From Cryobacterium algoricola (GTDB lineage: Bacteria > Actinomycetota > Actinomycetes > Actinomycetales > Microbacteriaceae), in contig NZ_SOFG01000023.1 in assembly GCF_004402485.1 (NCBI RefSeq), forward strand, positions 124,001-188,000: a DNA stretch of 64,000 bases, given 5' to 3'. The notes below the pieces were generated by a model that ran no database searches, was not told the origin of the DNA, and worked only from the letters and a program-made list of their open reading frames with translations. Made by a program: the position numbers and the translations under genes. Positions 27,651 through 36,751 of the stretch are shown one piece after another; within the stretch, counting starts at the first letter, position 1, and every line of letters begins with the position of its first letter.

Positions 27651-28634
27651 TTGAGCGTGACGCAGACACTCATTCTCGGTGGGACGGCCTGGCTCGGCCG
27701 CGAGATCGCCCGGCAGTTGATTGAGGCGGGCGACGACGTGACCTGTCTGGCGCGCGGCGAGTCGGGGTCGGTGGCCGCGGGCGCAACGCTTGTTCGCTCT
27801 GACCGGCGAGCGTCAAACGCTTACGCGGCAGTCACGAATCGCAACTGGGACGACATCATCGAGCTCAGTTGTGAAGCATACCTCGTCGGCGGGGCTCTGG
27901 CGGCTCTAGCCGATACCACCCCGCATTGGACGTTGGTGTCTTCCGTCTCCGTGTACGCAAGCAATAGCGAAGCGGATGCCGATGAAGACGCCGCTCTCGT
28001 CGAGCCAACCGACATGGCCGAGTACGCCCACGCCAAGGTCGCCGCCGAACGGGCCACGGCCCGGGCCGTCGGCGACCGTCTACTCATCGCCAGACCCGGT
28101 CTCATTGCGGGGCCGGGCGACACCAGTGACAGGTTCAGCTACTGGGTGGCTCGCCTGGCCCTGGCCTGGCACGAGCCTGTCCTCGGACCCGACACTCAGG
28201 GCCGGGCCGCGCAGTTCATCGACGTCAGGGATCTTGCTGCCTGGATTATCGCTGCCGGTCACCGCGGTCTCACGGGCACTTACAACGCTGTCGGCACGAA
28301 ACGAGAGCTCGCAGTCGTTCTCGCTGCTGCACAACAGGTCGCAGGCCACGACGGCGCACTGATCTCGGCGGACGACGACTGGCTGATCGCACACGACGTC
28401 AATTATTGGGCTGGGCCTCATTCGTTGCCGCTCTGGCTCCCGCGCAGCGCGGATGCGTTCTTCCAACGCGGTCGCGAACGATTCATCGAATCCGGGGGTA
28501 CGGAACGAAGCCTCCACGAGACCTTGAGCGATGTACTTGCGGACGAACGGATTCGCGGCCTCAACCGAGAACGACGCGCAGGTCTCACCCGACAAGACGA
28601 ACTCCGCCTCCTCGACGAACTCCGCAACAGCTAG
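27651..28634 (+). CDS. NAD(P)-dependent epimerase/reductase-like protein
   Basis: 327 residues (TTG at 27651; a GTG at 27657 is equally possible). Extended short-chain dehydrogenase fold: glycine-rich LILGGTAWLGREIARQL at the N-terminus, TLVSSVSVYA with the catalytic serine region, and YAHAKVAAERA with the Tyr-x-x-x-Lys pair. The middle and C-terminal parts match the isoflavone-reductase/epimerase-like family used in sugar or cofactor chemistry. No neighbour indicates a substrate. Convergent with the sigma-factor operon that follows. Confidence 0.85.
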   Translation: MSVTQTLILGGTAWLGREIARQLIEAGDDVTCLARGESGSVAAGATLVRSDRRASNAYAAVTNRNWDDIIELSCEAYLVGGALAALADTTPHWTLVSSVSVYASNSEADADEDAALVEPTDMAEYAHAKVAAERATARAVGDRLLIARPGLIAGPGDTSDRFSYWVARLALAWHEPVLGPDTQGRAAQFIDVRDLAAWIIAAGHRGLTGTYNAVGTKRELAVVLAAAQQVAGHDGALISADDDWLIAHDVNYWAGPHSLPLWLPRSADAFFQRGRERFIESGGTERSLHETLSDVLADERIRGLNRERRAGLTRQDELRLLDELRNS

Positions 28635-28697
28635 CGCAACCGTCCAAGGGCACCTGTCGACCCTTTCGGCTCAAGCATCAGTCTGAGAGCGCCTCGT

Positions 28698-29225
28698 CTA
28701 GGTTCGAAGATCAAGACTCGGCGCAGCATCAGTCGTCAAGGCAGCGAGCAGGGCGAGTCGCGCCCGACGGTATCTTGCCCGCACTGTTGCGGCCGGAACG
28801 CCCTGCAACCGTCCGATTTCGGCCAGGTTGAAGCCTTCCCAATGTAGGAGAGTCACAACTTCCGCGAGATAAGGCTCGAGCTGATCGATGAGTTCCCGAA
28901 TCGCCACGACTTCCTCGGCATCGAGCTCAACTTCCGTCCCGACGAGTGTGGCTCGGAGCGCACTTCCGAGCTCTCCGCGTCGTCGCTCGCCTCTGGCGTA
29001 ATTTCGAAGGAGATTGCGGGCTATCCCGAAGCACCACATTCTCGCTTGTTCGTGATCGGCTGGGAGTTGCGCCTGTTTGCGCCAGACGGTCACCATGACC
29101 TCGGCGACCAGATCAGCTGCATCGGCGCCGACTCGCCGTTGAAAGTATCGCAACAGCTCAGGCCCGATTTCGCCGGCGACTGAGAGGAATTGTTGTTCAT
29201 AGTCGTCCTGCCCCCGACGTCTCAC
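28698..29225 (-). CDS. ECF-type RNA polymerase sigma factor
   Basis: 175 residues from the GTG at 29225, which overlaps the stop of the upstream gene (GTGA). Region 2: ELLRYFQRRVGADAADLVAE, TVWRKQ and ARMWCFGIARNLLRNYAR. Region 4: LAEVVTLLHWEGFNLAEIGR followed by VPAATVRARYRRARLALLAAL. Shorter than housekeeping sigma factors, as expected. It is the downstream partner in the operon, after a membrane protein that may be its anti-sigma factor, the reverse of the usual order. Confidence 0.9.
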   Translation of the reverse strand: MRRRGQDDYEQQFLSVAGEIGPELLRYFQRRVGADAADLVAEVMVTVWRKQAQLPADHEQARMWCFGIARNLLRNYARGERRRGELGSALRATLVGTEVELDAEEVVAIRELIDQLEPYLAEVVTLLHWEGFNLAEIGRLQGVPAATVRARYRRARLALLAALTTDAAPSLDLRT

Positions 29226-29929
29226 TGAGTGGCCCCGGTGCACTGCTCTTGACTTTGATAGCCGAACCCAGACTCTGGGATGCCCAAAGACTCGAAGTGC
29301 TCCTCCATGCCGACCTGAATGGCCTGCTTGACGGCCATGTTGTACTCGACGTCGGCGCTGTAGTTGTCTGTGCCGTATCCGAATGGCACCTCTGTTCCGT
29401 CGCCCGCTTGAGCCCAATTCTTGTCCTTGACCCGCATGGAGGTGATAGTGCCTGCGACGTCCACGAGCGTCAGCAAATTCGGTGTTTGCAGGAACTCTCG
29501 AGCCGTCTGCTCAGCCCTCGGATCAGCGGCAACCCCCGCCGGCCCGCCCGGGTACGCGCTGTCAGGAACGACGCCAAAGCGCATCTCGCACGTGCCCCCG
29601 CCGGGCAGACTGTAGGTCACTGTCGCGTCTGGGGCCTGTGCCCACTCGGCCCACTGAGGCGCGTTGTGCCACATCTGCGACCAATCGATGTTTGTCGCGG
29701 CGTACGCCGCACCCGCCGCGCCGAGCAACAAGAAGGGGGCAACGATCATCGCAACTAGGCCGAGCTTTCGGCGAGGGCGCGCCCCACGGGAGTCAACGAT
29801 CGTTTGGGCCATCGCCGCAAGCTGATGTCGGATCTCTGTCGTCGTCTCAGTCGTCGGACGGGCGGCACGAGATAGCAGTGCGACCAGTTCGTCGTCTGTC
29901 TCGACCGCATTGTCGTTGTCCTGAGTCAT
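29222..29929 (-). CDS. Single-pass membrane protein, probable anti-sigma partner
   Basis: 235 residues from the ATG at 29929 with GGAGG 5 bases upstream. Cytoplasmic acidic N-terminus of about 55 residues (ELVALLSRAARPTTETTTEI), basic stop-transfer side, one membrane helix at about residues 58-80 (LVAMIVAPFLLLGAAGAAYA) and an outer domain of about 150 residues with two cysteines (GGTCEMRFG, QEQCTGATQ). The cytoplasmic helix segment could bind the co-transcribed sigma factor. No zinc-binding ZAS motif is visible, so the anti-sigma role rests on context. Confidence 0.6.
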   Translation of the reverse strand: MTQDNDNAVETDDELVALLSRAARPTTETTTEIRHQLAAMAQTIVDSRGARPRRKLGLVAMIVAPFLLLGAAGAAYAATNIDWSQMWHNAPQWAEWAQAPDATVTYSLPGGGTCEMRFGVVPDSAYPGGPAGVAADPRAEQTAREFLQTPNLLTLVDVAGTITSMRVKDKNWAQAGDGTEVPFGYGTDNYSADVEYNMAVKQAIQVGMEEHFESLGIPESGFGYQSQEQCTGATQ

Positions 29930-30164
29930 GTGCGCCTCCGTTGCGTAAAACTGCATTCATCCAGTTCATGTCCGCACCAGGCCAAAGCGATGCCGCGAGC
30001 CGCTTCTTTCTTTAGTCTTCGGAAACTCGCGGGGTTTCGTCGGGCACAGCGAAGAACATTTCAACGCACGCTCATCTCATCTTGGCATCCAGCTGCTGCA
30101 CCGTCCTCCAGTTCGCCACGCTCGCTTTCCCGCTGCAAGCTCCTCGTCTCCCGCCTTTCTCCTC

Positions 30165-30425
30165 ATGGTCATCCTGACTTTCGTCGAGCCAGCCCCGTCT
30201 GGGTCCGCCGCGTGGGATGCCGCCCTGGCCGCCGTCGCCGGGCACTGGCTCAGCAAGGGCAAGCTGCCCAAGGCGCGCTGGATCAACGACCCGAGTCGGT
30301 TTCTTCCGAGCCCGCAGTCACCGCAGCTCGTCGAGTGCGACCTCGAACCCGACCCGACCAATGTGCCGCTGGCGTTCCTGCGTCGTAACGTGCTCCTTGA
30401 ACGAGAGACGCTGGCCAGCGTCTGA
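30165..30425 (+). pseudogene. Headless copy of the HTH-protein C-terminal domain
   Basis: 86 residues starting MVILTFVEPAPSGSAAWDAA, closely matching residues 107-191 of the protein at 24885-25460, including PKARWINDPSRFLPSP. The HTH is missing. Nucleotide similarity begins at 30169 and ends about 12 bases after the stop. The next reading, ATG at 30425, gives MAGPLDLHDLSS and a stop, the start of a different partner gene, then nothing more up to 30695. The 29930-30164 side is also without a gene. It is a broken second module rather than a working antitoxin. Confidence 0.8.
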
Positions 30426-30695
30426 TGGCCGGCCCACTCGATCTCCATGACCTGTCTTCGTGAGGTCGTGAAGCGAGCGCGAGAGAATTCCGGAGAACAC
30501 GAGTCAGACACCGGCAGTCGCGAAGTTGAATCCGACCCAGTGTTTCCGTATCCACGAAACGAATCGTCCGCGAGTCAGGGCGCCAATCTATCCCGAGGCT
30601 CCAAAGAATTTACGGTGAGCTACGGAGCCTCGTTCTCTGAGGCAAGTCGGCCGGCTTGCTCAGGGAACCAGTTCTCGCGGTCGGTGCAGCACCGA

Positions 30696-32096
30696 TCAGG
30701 CTCTGGCGAGCGCCGCGACCGGGGTGATGCGCGTGGCCCGGCGTGAGGGAGCTATCGAGGCCACGACCGTGAGGGTCGCTGCCGCGACGACGATCACGCC
30801 GATGAGGGCGAGCGGCATGGTCGGCAGCACGATGCCCGGGGACCCGGGGATACCGCCGATCAGGGACTGCGCACCTACCCATCCGTAGAACGTTCCGAGC
30901 ACGAGCCCCACGGCGACCGCGGCGCCGCTGAGCTGGGCGCTTTCGATCAGGATCATGCGTCGAATCTGGCGGGCGGTGAAGCCGAGTGCGCGGAGCAGTC
31001 CGAGTTCCCTGGTGCGCTGCAGCACGTTGAGCGAGAGGTTGTTGACCATCCCCACGGCCGCGATCAGGGCGCTGAATCCCATCAGCACCGAGAATACCGC
31101 CACCGTCACTGTCAATACCGGGCCAACACCCTCGTAAACCCCCGGCATCTCCTTCTGGGCCGTCTCGATGATGCTCTGGTAGCTCGCGGCGGTGACCGCA
31201 AAGGTCGTGATCAGGGTGACGCCGATGACCAGGCCGATCGTGGTGCGCGCGCTGCGTTCCGGATAGCGCACCGCGTTTTCGCGGGCGAGCCGGGCCGTAG
31301 GGCTCGATCCGAACACCCGGCCGATCCCCCGCAGGGCGCGCGGCATCACGACGGATGCCGCCATCACGACCCCCGAGAACGACAGGATTCCCCCGGCGAG
31401 CCCGATCAGAACAGCGAGCGGGCTCGTCTGGCCGATAGCCACGGCCACCCCGAGAATCACGTTGCCCCCGAGAAAGAGCAGCAACGCCACGCGGTTGCGG
31501 GTTCGTCGAGCGGTCTGCTCACCGATTGATTGCTCGCCGGCCGCACCGAGTGCATCCATCGGCGACACCGAGAGCACGCGGCGCGATCCCACCCAGGAGG
31601 CCGCAGTCGTGGTGAGGGCTACTGCCGCCACGGGCAGCAGCATCGTCGCCGTGGCGTAGGTATATGAGCCGTCCGGAATCATGCCGACGGCCACCCCGAC
31701 CCCCACGACGACAACGGGAAAGAGCACGCCGACAATCCCGCCCAGCAGCGCGCCGATGACTCCGACGGTCAGCCCTTCCCTGGCCACGGCACGCCGCTGC
31801 ATCGCAGCGCTTGAGCCGATCAGCCGCAGCAGCGCGATCGTGCGCACCCGGCCGGCGATGATCGTGGCGAATGTATTCGCCGTGACCAGCGCGCCCACGT
31901 AGAGAGCGATCACGATGAACACGACCGCAATGAACGACAGGATGAACGTGAGGGTCTCGCTGTTCAGGTCCGCGTCGGCGATGACCTCGGTCAGCACTCC
32001 GGTGATCGAGATCAGGCTGACGCCGAAGGCGCTCGACAGCGCCGCGACGAGGATGCTCGGCGCGTGCTCCCGCAGCGCGCGCAACATGAGGGTCAT
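30696..32096 (-). CDS. FtsX-type ABC transporter permease
   Basis: 466 residues with eight membrane helices and two FtsX/MacB-type blocks (RTIALLRLIGSSAAMQRR and RELGLLRALGFTARQIRR, the coupling-helix motifs). It lacks a large extracytoplasmic domain. With the ATPase at 32093, whose stop overlaps its ATG (ATGA), it forms a heteromeric exporter. The order kinase, regulator, ATPase, permease on one strand suggests a module that senses and removes an envelope-active compound such as a peptide antibiotic, as in Bce/Lia-type systems; the substrate is unknown. Confidence 0.88.
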   Translation of the reverse strand: MTLMLRALREHAPSILVAALSSAFGVSLISITGVLTEVIADADLNSETLTFILSFIAVVFIVIALYVGALVTANTFATIIAGRVRTIALLRLIGSSAAMQRRAVAREGLTVGVIGALLGGIVGVLFPVVVVGVGVAVGMIPDGSYTYATATMLLPVAAVALTTTAASWVGSRRVLSVSPMDALGAAGEQSIGEQTARRTRNRVALLLFLGGNVILGVAVAIGQTSPLAVLIGLAGGILSFSGVVMAASVVMPRALRGIGRVFGSSPTARLARENAVRYPERSARTTIGLVIGVTLITTFAVTAASYQSIIETAQKEMPGVYEGVGPVLTVTVAVFSVLMGFSALIAAVGMVNNLSLNVLQRTRELGLLRALGFTARQIRRMILIESAQLSGAAVAVGLVLGTFYGWVGAQSLIGGIPGSPGIVLPTMPLALIGVIVVAAATLTVVASIAPSRRATRITPVAALARA

Positions 32097-32854
32097 GACA
32101 GTGCCTCCATGCCGAGCATGATGCTGCTGATCTCTTCGGGAGTGCTGCGGCTTCGGTCGTCGACTACCCGGCCGTCGTTCAGCAGCACGATGCGGTCGGC
32201 GTAGCTGGCGGCGACCGGGTCGTGGGTGACCATCGCGATGCTCTGGCCGTACTCGCGGCTCGCGGTCTGCAGCAGGGTGAGGACCTCCCGCGAGGTGCGG
32301 GAGTCCAGGTTGCCGGTGGGCTCGTCGGCGAAAACGAGGTCGGGCCGGGTCGCAAGGGCACGGGCGATCGCTACCCGCTGCTGCTGCCCGCCGGAGAGCT
32401 CGTGGGGGCGGTGACGCAGCCGATCGGTGAGGCCGAGGACCGCGATCAGGCGGTCGATCCAGGCCTGTTCCTCGGCGGTCGGAGCCCGGCCGTCGAGCTC
32501 GAACGGCAGCAGGATGTTGCCGCTGATGTCCAGCGTCGGCACGAGGTTGAACGACTGGAAGATGAAACCGACCCGCCGCCGGCGCAGCACCGTCAGATTC
32601 GAGTCATCGAGCCCGGAAATGTCGGTATCGCCGAGCCACACCGATCCGCTGCTCGCCGTGTCGAGGCCGGCCATGATGTGCATCAGGGTCGACTTTCCCG
32701 ATCCGCTCGGGCCCATGATCGCCGTGAATTCACCGCGGCGGATGCCGACACTCACGTCGGTGAGCGCGTTCACCCGGGTGTTCGTGGTTCCGTAGGACTT
32801 GTGCAGGTGGGCCACCCGGGCGACGAGGCCGAGGTCGGTCGATGTTGGTTTCAT
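32093..32854 (-). CDS. ABC transporter ATP-binding protein
   Basis: 253 residues from the ATG at 32854 (the longer frame to 32911 is possible). MacB/LolD-type ATPase: Walker [11 protein letters not shown]-loop [13 protein letters not shown], signature [15 protein letters not shown], Walker [13 protein letters not shown] and H-loop MVTHDP. Powers the FtsX permease downstream. About 80 bases separate it from the response-regulator gene, so the four genes can be one transcription unit. Confidence 0.94.
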   Translation of the reverse strand: MKPTSTDLGLVARVAHLHKSYGTTNTRVNALTDVSVGIRRGEFTAIMGPSGSGKSTLMHIMAGLDTASSGSVWLGDTDISGLDDSNLTVLRRRRVGFIFQSFNLVPTLDISGNILLPFELDGRAPTAEEQAWIDRLIAVLGLTDRLRHRPHELSGGQQQRVAIARALATRPDLVFADEPTGNLDSRTSREVLTLLQTASREYGQSIAMVTHDPVAASYADRIVLLNDGRVVDDRSRSTPEEISSIMLGMEALS

Positions 32855-32936
32855 ACCTATCAGTCTGCTCAGCGCCGTCCCCCGCCGAATCGGACTCAGG
32901 GATGGTTTCAACTACACCGCAAGGATGACCGCTGGA

Positions 32937-33605
32937 TCACGCGATGAGGGAATTCTCGTAGGCGTAGACAACCAGTTGCACACGGTCGCGCAGTTCGAGC
33001 TTGGTCAGGATGCGACTGATGTGGGTCTTCACGGTCGCCTCGCTGAGAAACTCCGCCGCCGCGATCTCGGCATTGCTGAGTCCCCGGGCGGCCAGGGCGA
33101 AGACCTCCCGCTCCCGCGGCGTGAGCCGACTGAAGGAGGCAGGCGGGTCCGCGGGCATCCGCTTGGCATCGAAATTCTCGAACAGCTCGATGATCTGGGC
33201 CGCGGCGATGACGGACGCCCCGGCGTGCACCGTGCGGATGGCGGCGAGCAAAAACTCCGGGTCGGCGTCTTTGAGCACAAAGCCGCTCGCTCCCCCGCGA
33301 ATCGCACGCGCGGCGGCCTCGTCGAGGTCGAAGGTCGTCAGCACGATGATGCGCGGCCCGCCCCCGCCTGCGGCGATCGACGCGTCGACGATGCGGATGG
33401 TGGCCTCGATCCCGTCCATGACGGGCATGCGAATGTCCATCAGCACGACGTCGGGCCGCGCCGATTCGACCATGCGGATGCCGTCGGCCCCGTTCCCGGC
33501 CTCGCCCACGCACTCGAGGTCTGGCTGGGACGAGATCAACAGGCGGAGGCCGGCCCGAAAGAGGGCCTGGTCGTCCACGAGGGCGACGCGGATCGGGCTG
33601 GTCAT
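32937..33605 (-). CDS. NarL/LuxR-family response regulator (module A)
   Basis: 222 residues. Receiver domain with the acidic pair D11-D12, phospho-acceptor D57 (VVLMDIRMPVMDG), and conserved lysine in FVLKDADP, followed by a LuxR helix-turn-helix (LTPREREVFALAARGLSNAE, ATVKTHISRILTKL). Partner of the histidine kinase whose stop overlaps its start at 33602-33605. Likely activates the ABC transporter downstream. Confidence 0.94.
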   Translation of the reverse strand: MTSPIRVALVDDQALFRAGLRLLISSQPDLECVGEAGNGADGIRMVESARPDVVLMDIRMPVMDGIEATIRIVDASIAAGGGGPRIIVLTTFDLDEAAARAIRGGASGFVLKDADPEFLLAAIRTVHAGASVIAAAQIIELFENFDAKRMPADPPASFSRLTPREREVFALAARGLSNAEIAAAEFLSEATVKTHISRILTKLELRDRVQLVVYAYENSLIA

Positions 33606-34807
33606 GCGAGGGTTACTCCCCCCGCGAGAACCGGCAGCGACACGCGCACGACGAACCGATTGCCCTGCACTCCGGCGTCGAAGGTTCCTCCGGCGAGCAT
33701 CGCGCGTTCGCGCATCCCGTCGATGCCGTGACCGGGCGGTCCACTTACAGACGTGCGAGGGCTTCTGAGCCCGCTCGCGACGGTGAGCTCCAGCGCCGTT
33801 TCCGCCCAGGCAAAGCGGATGGTGACCAACTCGCTACGGTCGCCGTGACGCAGGACGTTGGTCAGCGATTCCTGGACGACGCGGTAGATCGCCAGTTGTT
33901 GCCCGGAGCCGAGTCGGACAGGCGGGCCCGTTTCCGCGCGTTCAATCGTGAGACCGGAGGTGCGGAGCTGGTCGACGAGGCGATCCAGGTCGTCCAGCGT
34001 CGGTTGCGGTCCGGCAGTTTCATGCGAACGCAACTGACGCAGCAGCACACGCACGTCGCCGAGGGCCTCTCGGGCCGTCGTCGCGATCGTACGGAAGGCC
34101 TCGTCCGCCGCCTCGGGATTGGTCGCACGGGCATACCGACCACCGTCGGCCTGGGCGATCACGACGGCGAGCGAGTGCGCAACGACATCGTGCATGTCAC
34201 GGGCGATGCGGGTGCGTTCCTGCTCCACCGCAACCTCCCGAAGAGCCGCAGCCTGCTCGGCCTCCGCTGCCAGCAGTGCCGCCCTGCTCGCCCGCGCGTT
34301 TCCCCAGGTCGAGGCGAGCAGGCCCAACGCCCAGCTCAACCCGAAGAGCGCGAGGGCGCTCGTGAAACCGACCACACCGGGAGCGCCGGCCTGGAAGGCC
34401 TCACCGGTGCGCACCTGCAACACCAGACCAGCGAGGTTATCCAATCCCCCCGACGCCATAACGAGCACGTAGACGGTCGCGACCGCCGCCCCCACCGGAA
34501 CTGATGCCAGGCCGAGCCAGCAGATGATGCGGGGCCCGTACGCCCCTGTGGCGTAGAGAACTGGGAGGATGGCCGCGTTCGCGATATCCGGAAGCGACAT
34601 CGAGGCGAGTTGAACCGCCACCGTGCACCAGGCAATCCCCAGTGCGAGAGCAGGGCTGAGCCGGCGCATGAAGAGGGCGACGGCCATGCCGACGGCCACC
34701 CAGAACACCACGACCGTATCGAACCCCAGCACGCTGCGTGCGAGGAACAAGACGACCGCGATCGCTGCATCCACCGTGAGCTGCTGGCGGGAGAGGTGGC
34801 GGATCAT
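33602..34807 (-). CDS. HisKA_3-family sensor histidine kinase (module A)
   Basis: 401 residues with about five N-terminal membrane helices, then the dimerisation helix with phospho-histidine in EQERTRIARDMHDVVAHSLAV and a HATPase domain (YRVVQESLTNVLRHG; GHGIDGMRERA). The G1 Asp box is degenerate (TVASGLRS), as in many actinobacterial kinases of this class. TACGGT lies 6 bases before the ATG, so it may be leaderless. Sensor of the exporter module at 30696-34807. Confidence 0.92.
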   Translation of the reverse strand: MIRHLSRQQLTVDAAIAVVLFLARSVLGFDTVVVFWVAVGMAVALFMRRLSPALALGIAWCTVAVQLASMSLPDIANAAILPVLYATGAYGPRIICWLGLASVPVGAAVATVYVLVMASGGLDNLAGLVLQVRTGEAFQAGAPGVVGFTSALALFGLSWALGLLASTWGNARASRAALLAAEAEQAAALREVAVEQERTRIARDMHDVVAHSLAVVIAQADGGRYARATNPEAADEAFRTIATTAREALGDVRVLLRQLRSHETAGPQPTLDDLDRLVDQLRTSGLTIERAETGPPVRLGSGQQLAIYRVVQESLTNVLRHGDRSELVTIRFAWAETALELTVASGLRSPRTSVSGPPGHGIDGMRERAMLAGGTFDAGVQGNRFVVRVSLPVLAGGVTLA

Positions 34808-34838
34808 GACTCAACCGTAGGCGCTGAACGACTCACAG

Positions 34839-35276
34839 TCATTTTGCCGGTGACACGGCCTTCTCGTCGGGATCATTGGGCGTCCATCCGTACCATCCGC
34901 CGTCGGTCTTGATGACGGCCCAGTCCCCACACGCGAAGATACGATCCACGTACACGTCTGTGGGCGACCACACGTCCGAGTACGCGGGCGCGGACTGCCG
35001 CTCAGTCTCGGCACACCGCGCAGGGTCAAGGTCGGTATCCGTGGTCGCCGCCAGAATGGCGGGGCCACCAGCCGACGCCTCGCGGATCTTGATCCGGCTC
35101 GAGTCGGCGGGCAGCCACTGCACGGTCTGGTCCCAGTCCCGCACGAGGTCCTGGGTTGAAGCGAATTCGTGTGTTTTCTCAGGCTGAATCTTGTCAACGA
35201 TGCTCGAGCACCCGGTTAGGGTGAGGCCGGCAAGAGCAACGGTGGCGAAGAGAGGGAGGAACTTTCGTGTGTTCAT
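34839..35276 (-). CDS. Small lipoprotein between two exporter modules
   Basis: 145 residues with a clear lipobox LTGC (about residues 20-23) after a hydrophobic signal. The mature part has a conserved-looking pair of cysteines (DPARCAET and IFACGDW), and ends ...DEKAVSPAK. No family recognised. It lies just upstream of kinase A and after module B's permease on the same strand, so it could belong to either module as a ligand-binding or sensing lipoprotein. Confidence 0.75.
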   Translation of the reverse strand: MNTRKFLPLFATVALAGLTLTGCSSIVDKIQPEKTHEFASTQDLVRDWDQTVQWLPADSSRIKIREASAGGPAILAATTDTDLDPARCAETERQSAPAYSDVWSPTDVYVDRIFACGDWAVIKTDGGWYGWTPNDPDEKAVSPAK

Positions 35277-35392
35277 GTTTTCAGCCTGAAGTACCGGCTC
35301 AGCGGGATCGTCCCTCCGAAGTCGTCATCTCCTACCTCGCAAGGATGACTCTGATATCTCGGCTAACGCTCTTGCCCTCGGCGTGGCGGCCG

Positions 35393-36751
35393 TCAATCGT
35401 TTCGCCGGCGTTGCTCCGTGAGTATTCCGGCTTGTAGCGGGCGGCATGCTTCGGCGGCTCCCAGGGAGAGGAGGAAACCGAGGATTACGGTTCCGGCGAG
35501 TAGGGAAACGCCGACAACGGGGAAACTGTCGAGCTGTACGGCCGCGACCGTTGAGAGAAGTAACCCCAGGGGCACCGATGTACCCAGTGCCACCGCGAGC
35601 GGGACCACAACCAGACGGCGACGCACTGAGAGATGAACGGTCGCGGGCACACCCATCCGGTCGAGGGCGATGGATTCCGCGGCGCGGTCGAATACCTGGG
35701 ACGCCTGGGTCATTAGGGTGGCGGTTGCCGCCAAGATCAGCCCGACGGCCAGCGTGATTGCGACTCCTGTCTGGATGTCGTGGACGAAGAAAGTGTCGGT
35801 GCCGCCTTCACCTGTGGCCGGCATGGTGACGACGAAACCGGCAATGAATCCGAGAAACGCCAGCGATGCCACGTTACGCCAGGCACCACGGGGATCGTCG
35901 AGGATGCGTCGGGCGGCCAGGAGCCGCGCGACGTTGCTGGTTCGCGCGCCCGGTCGGGCGACCAGTTGCATAAGCCACGGTCCGACGAGGTTGATCGAGC
36001 CGATGACCAGGGCCAGGAACACTACTGTCGTGACCAGCCCGATGAAGCTGGCGATGTTCGTGAACTGTGCGTACACAAGGAATGCGACGACCAGCGCCAC
36101 GACCACGACGAGTCGCCACGTTTTGAGGCGGCGAGGTGTGTGGTCGCGTGCGATACCGAGGGGGGAGATGGTCACGCGTCGCAGGCCCAGCACTGTTGAA
36201 GCCACGGCCAGGAGGAGCAACGCCCCGATGACCGCAAGCCAGAGCCACCACGGCAGCAGCAGCTCTCCGAAACCGATGGGCAGCATCTGAAAACTCAGCA
36301 GCTGCCAGAGGGGCAACGAAACAACGAATACGGCTGAACCCAGCACCGCGCCGGCGACCGCTTGTACGAGCGTCTCAATGACCGACATGCGGACCACTTC
36401 ACCGCTCGTCATCCCGATGAGGCGCAGCGAGGCGAGGCGGCGGACACGCCCTCGGGCCCCGAGACGGGCGGCACCGCCACCCAGCCCGAGAATCGGGATG
36501 ACGAGCAGGGCGCAGGCGAAGCAAGCGAGGGCGACGTACGTAATCGCGAGCCCGGTCTGCTGAGAGTCGGGGAGCGCACCCTCGGCCTGCCAGCGTTGAA
36601 AGAACATCCAGGTGCCTCCGGCGACGGTCAGCGCCAGCCACGAGGAAACCGTGAAGGCAAGGACTGCCATCGCATCCAAAACACCAGCGCCCTTGGTCGC
36701 GCGGATACGTTCGATGGCTAGACGGGGTGCGAGGGACACAGCAACGCTCAT
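35393..36751 (-). CDS. FtsX-type ABC transporter permease (module B)
   Basis: 452 residues from the ATG at 36751, which overlaps the stop of the ATPase gene (ATGA). About ten membrane helices. The coupling-loop motif is visible at VRRLASLRLIGMTSGEVVRM, with a weaker second copy later. Differs from the module A permease (no close identity). Probably exports an envelope-active compound together with the ATPase at 36748. The two-component genes that should control it lie divergently on the other side of the palindrome at 37512. Confidence 0.85.
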   Translation of the reverse strand: MSVAVSLAPRLAIERIRATKGAGVLDAMAVLAFTVSSWLALTVAGGTWMFFQRWQAEGALPDSQQTGLAITYVALACFACALLVIPILGLGGGAARLGARGRVRRLASLRLIGMTSGEVVRMSVIETLVQAVAGAVLGSAVFVVSLPLWQLLSFQMLPIGFGELLLPWWLWLAVIGALLLLAVASTVLGLRRVTISPLGIARDHTPRRLKTWRLVVVVALVVAFLVYAQFTNIASFIGLVTTVVFLALVIGSINLVGPWLMQLVARPGARTSNVARLLAARRILDDPRGAWRNVASLAFLGFIAGFVVTMPATGEGGTDTFFVHDIQTGVAITLAVGLILAATATLMTQASQVFDRAAESIALDRMGVPATVHLSVRRRLVVVPLAVALGTSVPLGLLLSTVAAVQLDSFPVVGVSLLAGTVILGFLLSLGAAEACRPLQAGILTEQRRRND

